Shown here: one piece after another, positions 1-6,860 of the stretch
Numbering within the stretch: the stretch's first letter is position 1
Layout of the letters: each line of letters begins with the position of its first letter
Assembly (NCBI GenBank): GCA_023262245.1
Contig: JALRDC010000071.1
Location: 1 to 8,835 of the forward strand
Length of the DNA stretch: 8,835 bases
DNA from: Flavobacteriaceae bacterium
GTDB lineage: Bacteria; Bacteroidota; Bacteroidia; Flavobacteriales; Flavobacteriaceae
Reading direction: 5' to 3'
Notes under the pieces: generated by a model
The model's database searches: none
Told to the model about the DNA's origin: nothing
Seen by the model: only the letters and a program-made list of their open reading frames with translations
Made by a program: the position numbers and the translations under genes

Positions 1-1072
1 AATATTGTCCATCGGAATTTATAAATTGGTTTAATAGTATAAAAACACTTGAAGAAAAAATAAGGGTCAAAATCATTACTATACCTGAAAGTAATAAGAA
101 CAAGGTTGGTGTAGCAACTTTTTCACTTAATACGCTCATACTAAACTCATTTGCCGCTAAACCTGAACTAAACCAAGCTTCATATGATTGGTAGGCAGCA
201 ATCGGAACTCCAATAAAATTGACTAAATCGTTACCTGCAAAGGCCAATGCAAGTGCAAATGTTCCAACTCCAATTATGATTTTAAAAATATCTCCTTTTA
301 AAAAGCGGATGATGATAAAAGAAGTTAAATACCAAAAAACAAAACTTAACAAATTAACCAAAATAGCATTGTTTTCAATAAATCCATTGATGGTTAACCC
401 TGATAGAAACTCAAATTTTTGTTCAGCGTATGAAGTACTTTTTATCCCTTTTATCAATATAAAATTAAAAATTGTAGCTAACGCAAGTCCTCCAAAAAGG
501 GCATTAAGTGATGGAGATTTTTTGTCAAATTGATAGCTGTATACTAGTCTTGAAAACCATTGAGAAATTGCACCAATTGTAAATGCAATAAAAATAGAAA
601 GTAGTATTCCCATCACAATTTGCGTTGCTTTTTCTGTATTGATATAATTCGATATTTCAACTAAGGTTCCTCCGCTATTAATAATTTTAACAGTTGCCAT
701 CACTACAGCGGCTCCGAGTAATTCAAAAACAATTGAAACTGTAGTTGAAGTAGGAAGTCCTAAGGTATTGAAAAAGTCCAGAAGTAAGATATCAGTCATC
801 ATTACAGCCATGAAGATGTAGATGATCTCATCAAAGAAAAAAGCACTAGGGTTGAAAATTCCTTTACGAGCAACCTCCATCATTCCACTAGAAGAAATGG
901 CTCCAAATGCAATTCCAAGACTAGCCAAAATAATAATATTTCTCGAGGAGATGGCTTTTGAGCCGATCGCTGAGTTAAGAAAATTTACAGCATCGTTACT
1001 AACTCCTACAATTAGGTCTCCTATAGCTAAGATTCCTAATAAAATGATAATGTAGAGGTATATATTTTCCAA
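1..1072 (-). CDS. PiT-family inorganic phosphate transporter, N-terminal part (runs off the left edge)
   Basis: Inner-membrane transporter taking up inorganic phosphate with a cation (PiT/SLC20 family). The frame is open from a TTG at 1072-1070 to the window edge, giving 357 complete codons. It holds both halves of the family's internal repeat: GVSNDAVNFLNSAIGSKA at residues 23-40 and AFAGNDLVNFIGVPIA at about 278-292. PTSTT at 107-111 matches the family's P-x-S-T-T motif. Several hydrophobic segments are visible. The start must be non-ATG: an in-frame stop lies upstream, the first in-frame ATG (residue 64) falls after the first signature, and TTG gives the (M)ENIYLY N-terminus I associate with flavobacterial homologues. 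The gene begins 14 nt after the TonB receptor stop, so the two are probably cotranscribed. Bacteroidota members of this family are long, so roughly the C-terminal half is missing here. The family call is firm; the substrate is inferred from the family. Confidence 0.93.
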   Translation of the reverse strand, partial: MENIYLYIIILLGILAIGDLIVGVSNDAVNFLNSAIGSKAISSRNIIILASLGIAFGAISSSGMMEVARKGIFNPSAFFFDEIIYIFMAVMMTDILLLDFFNTLGLPTSTTVSIVFELLGAAVVMATVKIINSGGTLVEISNYINTEKATQIVMGILLSIFIAFTIGAISQWFSRLVYSYQFDKKSPSLNALFGGLALATIFNFILIKGIKSTSYAEQKFEFLSGLTINGFIENNAILVNLLSFVFWYLTSFIIIRFLKGDIFKIIIGVGTFALALAFAGNDLVNFIGVPIAAYQSYEAWFSSGLAANEFSMSVLSEKVATPTLFLLLSGIVMILTLIFSSSVFILLNQFINSDGQY

Positions 1073-1086
1073 GAAAATTTTAAATA

Positions 1087-3924
1087 TTAAAATCGAACAG
1101 CATAGTTAAGAGAAAAAGTACGACCAATATTTCTAAGACTAAAATATTCACTTTCCTTTTTAAACCCAATAAATTGACTTTCGCGTACGTCATTTAATAT
1201 ATTACTTATTTTTAAAGTAAGGGTTCTGTTTTTATTTAGTTGTTTTATAAGGTTAAAGTTAAGATTATTAAATGGCATTGTGAAAACATCAGGATAAAAA
1301 CCGTCACCTACCACTTGCAATGTTTTTCCTTGAACATTATAAAATAATCCTCCTTGAATTCCCTTTTCTTGATTGTTGTATTCTAAACCAGCATTAATTA
1401 AATAGGGTGACTGTCCTTGAAGGGGTCTAGAATCTCCAAGTTGTTGACCTTCTCTAAGCCCAAGTCTTCTTAATTTAAGCTCATCTTCACTAAACTTTTC
1501 ATCAGAAATTATGTAAGATCCATTAAAATTCAGATTCCAATTGGAAAGACTATAGACTAAACCTCCTAAATTTTTTCGAAGCTCTAATTCTAAGCCAAAA
1601 ACATTTGCATTTTCTAGATTTAAAGGTTTATAGTTTGAGGTGGAGGCTGCTACAAAACCAATTTCAATGGGATCCGTAAGGCTCTTGTAAAAAGCACTGA
1701 TTGCAAATAGTTGAGCATTTTCGCCATAAGCTTCATATCGAATATCAAAATTATCAATATAAGTGGGTTTAATATTTATATTTCCAATGAAAAATAAATT
1801 GGATAATGGATCGTAAATTTCCGCAATAGAGGCTTCTTTAAAACTTGGTCTTGCTGTGGTTAGTGAATAGGCTAATCTTAGGTTTTTATTGTCTTTTAAA
1901 CTGTAAATGAAATTTACAGAAGGGAAAATATTATTTTTATTTATAATATTTTCATTGGAATAGATTTGACCCAATTGGCTATTTTCACCTGTATAAAAAA
2001 CTTGATAATTTTCAAAGCGTAATCCGATGATCGACTTTAGATTTTCTGAAAAGTTAAATTCATTAGACACATATCCAGCAAAATTTTGCTGTTTAGCATT
2101 GAAAATATTCGCATCTTGTCTTATAGTTGTCTGTGGATTGATATAAGTACCCTTGTTGTTGTTTGGGCCTATCAAATTAGTTGAGGCAAAAAGTTGATTT
2201 GGATCACCTCCATAATTATCCCAATCACCTTCTGATGTAAAATTTGAACTAACGGAATACTGAGCAATAGAAAAGTCTCGTTCTTTTCTAGAACCAAACA
2301 CACCAAATTTTAAAATAGCATCTGAATTGAATAGTTCAATTCTTTTTGTGACATCAACCTTTCCTACCAAATTGTTTTCATCCAGCGTACGCCAGATTCT
2401 TTTTGGTTCTGTGTTTTCTTGAAAGCTAAAAATACCTTCTTCATCTTGGAAGGTTGTATTTCTTACATCTTTATCGTGGACTTTCGCCAACGTTCCAGAA
2501 AGGGTCCATTCCAGTTTAAGATTTGATGACTCAAAATTATGAAAGCCAGAAAGCATCCCATTAGTAATACTTCTTTCGTTATACTCTAAATTAAATTTGT
2601 TAAAGTCAATAAAATCAGAAAAACGAGTAAGTTGTCTAAAACTTCCTGCCGTACTTTGTCCATTTTGAATATGAAGTCCATTAAATTTATATTTCGAAGT
2701 AATGGATTTATAGGTAAAACCAAAGAGGCCACTTGCAATAATATTTTGTCCCCCTATGGTTCCAGATTGTATTCGGTTTTCTTCAAAAGAGAGCTCGGCT
2801 TTATCTGGGCTAAAATTGTAAATATTATCTTGCGTATTTTCGTATACACTCTGTTGATTTTTATAGGATAAAGAACTTAAAAATCCAAAAGAATGACCGT
2901 TGTTAAAATTAAATTGATTGCCATAATTTATTCCAAACCCAAAGTTCAACCCACTGTTTGAAACTAGAGGTGCCATTTGTGGATTAAAATGATTACTTAT
3001 TCTATTAATCAAAGCAAGTCCTTGTTCGGAGTTGTTGAGTCTAGGGTCAAAAGTATTTCCAAGAAAACTATTTGCGATCGTATTTTTTCTTGAACCGTCG
3101 TCAAAACCTAAAAAATCTGTACTCCCACCTGTGTAACTCAGAAAATTATCATTGAAATGCATGTCTGGGTTATACGCTGTATTTACAGCTATTGAAAACT
3201 CCTCTTTGTTCGGGAAATCTTTTGTAATTATATCAATTACACCTCCTGTAAAATCAGCTGGAAGGTCAGCTCGTGCAGATTTGATAACCAATACGTTTGA
3301 CAGCATAGAAGTTGGAAAAAGATCCATTTGGATTGTATTGCGATCAGGATCTAAACCGGGTATGTCTACTCCGTTTAGGATTGATTTTGAATAGCGATCG
3401 CCCAAACCACGCACATAAACATATTTCCCACCTTGTACAGAAACTCCAGGAACACTTTTTACGGCTGCTGCTATGTCACTAGCTCCTATCTTTTTGAAAG
3501 CTTGGGCTGAAATTCCATCAAGTAAACTTGCTGATTTTCTTTGAATCTCGAGTACTGAAGCCTCTGTATTTCTACTAGCTTCTACAGTAACAATTACCTC
3601 TTCTAAACCTTCAGCTGCAGAACTCATTACTACATCTGTAATTGTATACTCATCACCACCAACCTCAATTTCAGTTATAATTTTTGTTTCATAACCTACA
3701 AAGGAAAATTGAACAGAATAAGTCCCCGAGGGAAGTTCAAAAGAGTATTTACCATCAAAGTCAGAGGTAATTCCGGCCCCAGTTTCTAAAACCAATATAT
3801 TAGCAAAAGGCAATGGTTCATTAAAATCACCATCAATCACAGTTCCAGTTATTCCTATCTGACCAAAGGTTAAATATGATATCAAAAGGATAAATAGAGA
3901 AATACAGTTTGTCAAATTTTTCAT
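1087..3924 (-). CDS. TonB-dependent outer membrane receptor with CarboxypepD_reg-like N-terminal extension
   Basis: Outer-membrane active transporter powered by TonB-ExbBD, 945 residues from the chosen ATG. Residues 1-22 are a signal peptide (MKNLTNCI, a hydrophobic stretch, ending near FGQ). A carboxypeptidase-regulatory-like beta-sandwich follows (about 23-105, with the typical FANILV and SFVGYET segments). EEVIVTV at 108-114 is a TonB-box candidate. The plug covers about 130-235 and contains YVRGLGDRYSKSILNG and FTGGVIDIITKDFP. The rest is beta-barrel ending in the aromatic terminus YAVRF. An upstream start at 4038 would put 38 residues before the signal peptide, run through the hairpin and overlap the lipoprotein gene, so ATG 3924 is preferred. 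The partner gene is a beta-helix-type lipoprotein rather than a SusD. The PiT gene just downstream suggests phosphate or a phosphate-containing ligand, but the ligand cannot be read from the sequence. Confidence 0.93.
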   Translation of the reverse strand: MKNLTNCISLFILLISYLTFGQIGITGTVIDGDFNEPLPFANILVLETGAGITSDFDGKYSFELPSGTYSVQFSFVGYETKIITEIEVGGDEYTITDVVMSSAAEGLEEVIVTVEASRNTEASVLEIQRKSASLLDGISAQAFKKIGASDIAAAVKSVPGVSVQGGKYVYVRGLGDRYSKSILNGVDIPGLDPDRNTIQMDLFPTSMLSNVLVIKSARADLPADFTGGVIDIITKDFPNKEEFSIAVNTAYNPDMHFNDNFLSYTGGSTDFLGFDDGSRKNTIANSFLGNTFDPRLNNSEQGLALINRISNHFNPQMAPLVSNSGLNFGFGINYGNQFNFNNGHSFGFLSSLSYKNQQSVYENTQDNIYNFSPDKAELSFEENRIQSGTIGGQNIIASGLFGFTYKSITSKYKFNGLHIQNGQSTAGSFRQLTRFSDFIDFNKFNLEYNERSITNGMLSGFHNFESSNLKLEWTLSGTLAKVHDKDVRNTTFQDEEGIFSFQENTEPKRIWRTLDENNLVGKVDVTKRIELFNSDAILKFGVFGSRKERDFSIAQYSVSSNFTSEGDWDNYGGDPNQLFASTNLIGPNNNKGTYINPQTTIRQDANIFNAKQQNFAGYVSNEFNFSENLKSIIGLRFENYQVFYTGENSQLGQIYSNENIINKNNIFPSVNFIYSLKDNKNLRLAYSLTTARPSFKEASIAEIYDPLSNLFFIGNINIKPTYIDNFDIRYEAYGENAQLFAISAFYKSLTDPIEIGFVAASTSNYKPLNLENANVFGLELELRKNLGGLVYSLSNWNLNFNGSYIISDEKFSEDELKLRRLGLREGQQLGDSRPLQGQSPYLINAGLEYNNQEKGIQGGLFYNVQGKTLQVVGDGFYPDVFTMPFNNLNFNLIKQLNKNRTLTLKISNILNDVRESQFIGFKKESEYFSLRNIGRTFSLNYAVRF

Positions 3925-3942
3925 AGTAAAACTAAAATTGCG

Positions 3943-3950
3943 CAAAAATA
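3943..3950 (-). promoter_or_regulatory. Possible -7 box (TATTTTTG) upstream of the TonB receptor gene
   Basis: TATTTTTG on the minus strand matches TAnnTTTG and lies 18 nt before the receptor ATG. It also forms the T-rich tail of the hairpin just upstream, so its role as a promoter is uncertain. No TTG is present at the -33 distance, because the hairpin occupies that region. Confidence 0.35.
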
Positions 3951-3988
3951 AATAACATCGAGTAGGGGATTCCCTAATCGATGTTATT
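3951..3988 (-). terminator. Intercistronic hairpin with T-rich tail between lipoprotein and TonB receptor genes
   Basis: Two 17-nt arms (3951-3967 and 3972-3988) pair with one mismatch: 11 bp (AATAACATCGA), a G-A mismatch, then 5 bp (TAGGG), closed by a 4-nt loop. Read on the minus strand, the stem is followed at once by TATTTTTG, so it resembles an intrinsic terminator. It lies 22 nt past the lipoprotein stop and 26 nt before the receptor ATG. Since the receptor has at best a weak promoter of its own, the hairpin may act as a partial terminator or as an mRNA-stabilising 3' end that keeps the lipoprotein more abundant than the receptor. The structure is seen; the function is inferred. Confidence 0.8.
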
Positions 3989-4010
3989 AAAACATTAAGT
4001 AATATTACTT

Positions 4011-5345
4011 TTAGTTGTTGTTGGCGTAAAACGTCCAAGAAAATATAGAAGCATCTACTCCATTACCTTCTTGTTGGGAAGTAACAATTTCAGCAAATGT
4101 TGATGCATCTGATTCAAACGTACTTTCGTCTGATTTATCATCGAAAATTAAATCTAATGTTTCTACATCTGAACAAACTACACCATCCAAGTCAATAGGA
4201 TGGAGAATATCGATGTTTTCAAAAGTTAAAGTGCCTGCTGTGTAAGTAGCCGCATCAGCACTGGCATCAAGCTCAACATCTTTTCCTCCTGAAAAATCTT
4301 TAAATAAGATATTTAACACATCGCCAGTTGCTCCTTTTCTAAAGTCAGCCATTTCACCATCTACACCCTCTGCAGAACAGTTATTGGTAGCTCCTATAAC
4401 TGTAGCATTTTTAAGAGTAAAACGTCCTGTTGCAGATCCTTCAGGACCATCGATTTCAAAACCGTGGTCAGAAGCAGAAGTTAATATAACCATTGCCCCA
4501 TCAATTGTTCCAGCATAAGCTTGATCTATATCAATTGCATCATCTCCTTGACCCCATACTAACAAGTTAGTAGCATTTACTGTACCTCCAAAAAATTCAA
4601 TTCCATCATCTACATTTCCCAAAACCTCAATATGATTGATAGTAGTTCCTGAACCTACACCTCCTAAGGTTAGACCATTAATTTCATTTCCTTCTCCAAT
4701 TTCAGCACCACCATGGCGAATTGATAGGTACTGCACTGAACCAGAATCATCCGTTGCATCTGTACCACCATAAAGGCCATTAATGTCTGAGGTAGGAATA
4801 CCTTCAATTTGGAGTTCAGTTACGTCACCAGAAAATGAACAGGGAGCGTTACCAAGAATCAACAATCCACCCCATAAACCTCTTGTGTCCACATTTAATG
4901 AAGGTCCATTTGATGGATAAGTTCCTCCGACTTCAATATTATCAGAAATAGAAGTCATTACAATTGGGGCATCAGCTGTTCCATCGGCAATCAATCTGCC
5001 GCCCCTGGCAATAATAAGTGTTGATGCGTCTGCACCTGTACCTGCAGCTGCTTTAATAATAGTTCCAGCAGGAATTGTAAGGGTAACTCCATCAACTACA
5101 GAAACTCTTCCTTTTAATAACCATATTTTTGAAGCGTCTAGTGTTTTATCGGAAGTAATATTGCCTTCTAATGTTGAATCTTCAAAGGGATCGACTTCAA
5201 CCTCTACCTCAACTGTTTCTGTTTCAACAACTGTTTCAACAACTGTTTCGGTAATTGTGATATATTCAATAACAGGTTCATCTTCAGAACATGCAAGGAA
5301 TACTGAAAAGGCAAATAAAATAGTAATTAGTTTGAAATTTTTCAT
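4011..5345 (-). CDS. Acidic, probably surface-exposed lipoprotein of beta-helix character, partner of the TonB receptor
   Basis: Protein of 444 residues. It starts with a lipoprotein signal peptide (MKNFKLIT, hydrophobic core, lipobox FLAC with Cys19). SEDE after the cysteine is acidic, like the export signals that send Bacteroidota lipoproteins to the cell surface. Residues 28-52 are a low-complexity Thr/Val/Glu linker (TVVE and VE repeats). From about 58 on, short beta-strand repeats rich in G, D, N and I (for example GLWGGLLILGNAP, DDGIEFFGG, GDDAIDIDQAY) suggest a right-handed beta-helix. The protein is strongly acidic, with clustered Asp pairs that might bind metal ions. Cys169, Cys323 and Cys391 could form a disulfide. 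It is the first gene of the operon with the TonB receptor and PiT transporter, so a ligand-capture role is a reasonable guess. I recognise the type from similar Bacteroidota operons but cannot assign a biochemical activity. Confidence 0.85.
   Translation of the reverse strand: MKNFKLITILFAFSVFLACSEDEPVIEYITITETVVETVVETETVEVEVEVDPFEDSTLEGNITSDKTLDASKIWLLKGRVSVVDGVTLTIPAGTIIKAAAGTGADASTLIIARGGRLIADGTADAPIVMTSISDNIEVGGTYPSNGPSLNVDTRGLWGGLLILGNAPCSFSGDVTELQIEGIPTSDINGLYGGTDATDDSGSVQYLSIRHGGAEIGEGNEINGLTLGGVGSGTTINHIEVLGNVDDGIEFFGGTVNATNLLVWGQGDDAIDIDQAYAGTIDGAMVILTSASDHGFEIDGPEGSATGRFTLKNATVIGATNNCSAEGVDGEMADFRKGATGDVLNILFKDFSGGKDVELDASADAATYTAGTLTFENIDILHPIDLDGVVCSDVETLDLIFDDKSDESTFESDASTFAEIVTSQQEGNGVDASIFSWTFYANNN
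5188..5250 (-). repeat. Low-complexity tandem repeats encoding the Thr/Val/Glu linker of the lipoprotein
   Basis: On the plus strand a 12-bp unit, GTTTCAACAACT, occurs twice in tandem at 5221-5232 and 5233-5244, flanked by partial copies (GTTTCT at 5214, GTTTCG at 5245). The neighbouring 5188-5213 is a degenerate 6-bp repeat encoding alternating Val-Glu. Units are multiples of 3, so gain or loss of a copy would change linker length without breaking the frame. Confidence 0.8.
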
Positions 5346-5370
5346 TTTAGATATTTGTATTAGTATTGTG

Positions 5371-5398
5371 CAAATATATTTTGAGAAACAATTTCAAA
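5371..5398 (-). promoter_or_regulatory. Promoter of the lipoprotein-receptor-PiT operon
   Basis: TATATTTG at 5378-5371 on the minus strand is a perfect Bacteroidota -7 box (TAnnTTTG). A TTTG at 5398-5395 lies 16 nt upstream, slightly closer than the usual -33 spacing. The leader to the lipoprotein ATG would be roughly 20 nt. No PhoB-like paired TGTCA repeats were recognised nearby. Confidence 0.6.
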
Positions 5399-5418
5399 TT
5401 TTAGATTATTGTTAACTT

Positions 5419-5433
5419 AAACTGATTCAGTTT
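5419..5433. promoter_or_regulatory. 15-bp palindrome in the divergent promoter region, candidate operator
   Basis: AAACTGATTCAGTTT has perfect 7-bp arms around a single central T. It lies 11 nt before the plus-strand -7 box of dgt and about 40 bp upstream of the -7 box of the lipoprotein operon, a position where one dimeric regulator could affect both. The symmetry is seen; any regulator is unknown. A short AT-rich palindrome could also be chance. Confidence 0.4.
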
Positions 5434-5444
5434 TAAAACAATAT

Positions 5445-5452
5445 TAACTTTG
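5445..5452 (+). promoter_or_regulatory. -7 promoter box of dgt (TAACTTTG)
   Basis: TAACTTTG matches TAnnTTTG exactly and lies 36 nt before the dgt ATG. The -33 element is weak (CTG at 5422-5424, inside the palindrome). The same octamer precedes the metallophosphoesterase gene. Confidence 0.55.
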
Positions 5453-5488
5453 ACACAATCAACTTAACCTTTTGATAATATAAATTAT

Positions 5489-6811
5489 ATGAATTGGGAA
5501 TCCTTATTGTCTTTAAAGCGCTTTGGCGACACGAACAAGCGACTGAGAGCGGAGCAAGACAATTTGCGGTTGGGTTTTGAGGTGGATTACGATCGGATCG
5601 TATTTTCAAATGCGTTTCGAAGTTTACAAGACAAAACCCAAGTCATCCCGTTTTCTAAAACAGACTTTGTACATACCCGCCTTACGCATAGCCTAGAAGT
5701 ATCTGTAGTTGGAAGAAGCATCGGACGCCTGGCAGGAAAAGCGATTCTTGAAAAGCACCCTCACTTACAAACGGTGTTGGGCTATCAACCCAATGATTTT
5801 GGAGCCATTACAGCTGCAGCAGCCCTTGCCCACGATATAGGAAACCCTCCTTTTGGACACAGTGGGGAAAAGGCAATTGGGCATTTTTTTACCTCAGGCA
5901 GTGGACTTCAATACCAATCCGAACTCACGAAAACTGAATTTCAGGACCTCTGTGATTTTGAAGGGAATGCCAATGGATTAAAAATCTTAACAGATTCCTT
6001 GCCCGGCACGGAAGGTGGCCTCCGATTGAGTTATGCGACTCTAGGCGCTTTTGTAAAATATCCAAAGGCCAGTTTACCGATGAAGCCCACCTCCCATGTC
6101 GCGAATAAAAAATACGGCTACTTTCAAGCCCAAGCTCCTTTTTTTGATGAATTGGCAACAGAACTTGGGCTGAACAAGGCCCAAGGAAGTTACTTTAGAC
6201 ATCCTTTGGCTTATCTGGTAGAAGCTGCAGACGATATCTGCTATACCATTATTGATTTTGAAGACGGAATCAATTTAGGGTGGATTTCAGAAGACTATGC
6301 GCTGGAATATTTAATCAACTTAGTTCGCGACCGTATAGATTCTAAAAAATACGCTCAGTTGGCCTACAAACCCCAACGGCTTAGTTACCTCAGAGCTTTG
6401 GCGATCAATAGTTTGATTCAGGATGCTGTTCGCATATTTATAGAAAACGAGGCGGCTATTTTAGCAGGTACTTTTGATGTGGCTCTTTTGGATAAAAGTC
6501 ACTACAAAGCTCAGATTGAAGACATCATCAGCTTAAGTGTCCGAAATATTTACCAGTCCAAAGAGGTGATACAGAAAGAAGTAATTGGTCACCGAGCCAT
6601 CAGTATTTTACTGGAACAGTATTCGCAGGCTGCAGTTCAAAAATGGAAAGGAAACGCCCAAACCTTTGACAAATTAATTCTGTCCCTTGTGCCTGAGGGA
6701 ACCCCTATTGTTGGAGAAACACTTTACGAAACACTTTTATATGTAAGCTGTTTTGTAGCCAGCCTATCGGACGGCAAGGCCCTTCGGATGGCTCAAGATA
6801 TGGGCAATTAA
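5489..6811 (+). CDS. dgt: Deoxyguanosinetriphosphate triphosphohydrolase (dGTPase), HD superfamily
   Basis: Cytosolic enzyme that hydrolyses dGTP to deoxyguanosine and triphosphate, shaping the dNTP pool. The 440 residues are close to the usual family length. Family landmarks in order: FSNAFRSLQDKTQV (39-52), the first metal histidine in RLTHSLEV (His67), the HD pair in AHDIGNPPFGHSGE (His115-Asp116, with His124 and Glu127 as the likely catalytic pair), and the later metal aspartate in EAADDICY (Asp248 or 249). All metal ligands are intact. The start is the only sensible ATG, 36 nt after a TAACTTTG box. It is divergent from the lipoprotein operon, sharing a 143-bp region, and is followed after 49 nt by the metallophosphoesterase. 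Some Dgt-like enzymes act on other dNTPs, so exact nucleotide preference is not certain. Confidence 0.95.
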   Translation: MNWESLLSLKRFGDTNKRLRAEQDNLRLGFEVDYDRIVFSNAFRSLQDKTQVIPFSKTDFVHTRLTHSLEVSVVGRSIGRLAGKAILEKHPHLQTVLGYQPNDFGAITAAAALAHDIGNPPFGHSGEKAIGHFFTSGSGLQYQSELTKTEFQDLCDFEGNANGLKILTDSLPGTEGGLRLSYATLGAFVKYPKASLPMKPTSHVANKKYGYFQAQAPFFDELATELGLNKAQGSYFRHPLAYLVEAADDICYTIIDFEDGINLGWISEDYALEYLINLVRDRIDSKKYAQLAYKPQRLSYLRALAINSLIQDAVRIFIENEAAILAGTFDVALLDKSHYKAQIEDIISLSVRNIYQSKEVIQKEVIGHRAISILLEQYSQAAVQKWKGNAQTFDKLILSLVPEGTPIVGETLYETLLYVSCFVASLSDGKALRMAQDMGN

Positions 6812-6840
6812 TTCCATTAGTTTCTTCCCGTTGAACTGAT

Positions 6841-6848
6841 TAACTTTG
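6841..6848 (+). promoter_or_regulatory. -7 promoter box of the metallophosphoesterase gene (TAACTTTG)
   Basis: TAACTTTG is a perfect TAnnTTTG and identical to the dgt box. It lies 12 nt before the ATG at 6861, so the transcript leader would be very short. The TTG within it (6846) is in frame with the gene but is better explained as promoter than as start codon. Confidence 0.5.
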
Positions 6849-6860
6849 CCAAAAAAAAAT

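Noticed and set aside
219..1055. Plus-strand open frames at 219-533 and 822-1055
   Set aside because: They lie antisense to the PiT gene, whose frame has both family signatures; the plus-strand products show no recognisable domain.
2632..3394. Plus-strand open frames inside the TonB receptor gene
   Set aside because: They are antisense to a clear receptor coding frame and have no family features.
3925..4038. Upstream extension of the TonB receptor from an ATG at 4038
   Set aside because: It would overlap the lipoprotein gene, translate through the hairpin and bury the signal peptide 38 residues inside. ATG 3924 gives a normal signal peptide.
5161..5415. Plus-strand open frame with Ser/Thr/Val repeats
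   Set aside because: Its repeats are the antisense reading of the lipoprotein's Thr/Val/Glu linker; it also crosses the promoter region.
5346..5488. PhoB box upstream of the putative phosphate operon
   Set aside because: No paired TGTCA-type direct repeats with 11-bp periodicity could be recognised; a single GTGTCA is not enough.
5925..6158. Minus-strand open frame inside dgt
   Set aside because: It is a shadow of the dgt frame, which has all its catalytic motifs.
6846..6860. TTG start for the phosphoesterase at 6846
   Set aside because: The TTG is part of a perfect TAACTTTG promoter box, and ATG 6861 is five codons later with a normal hydrophobic N-terminus.
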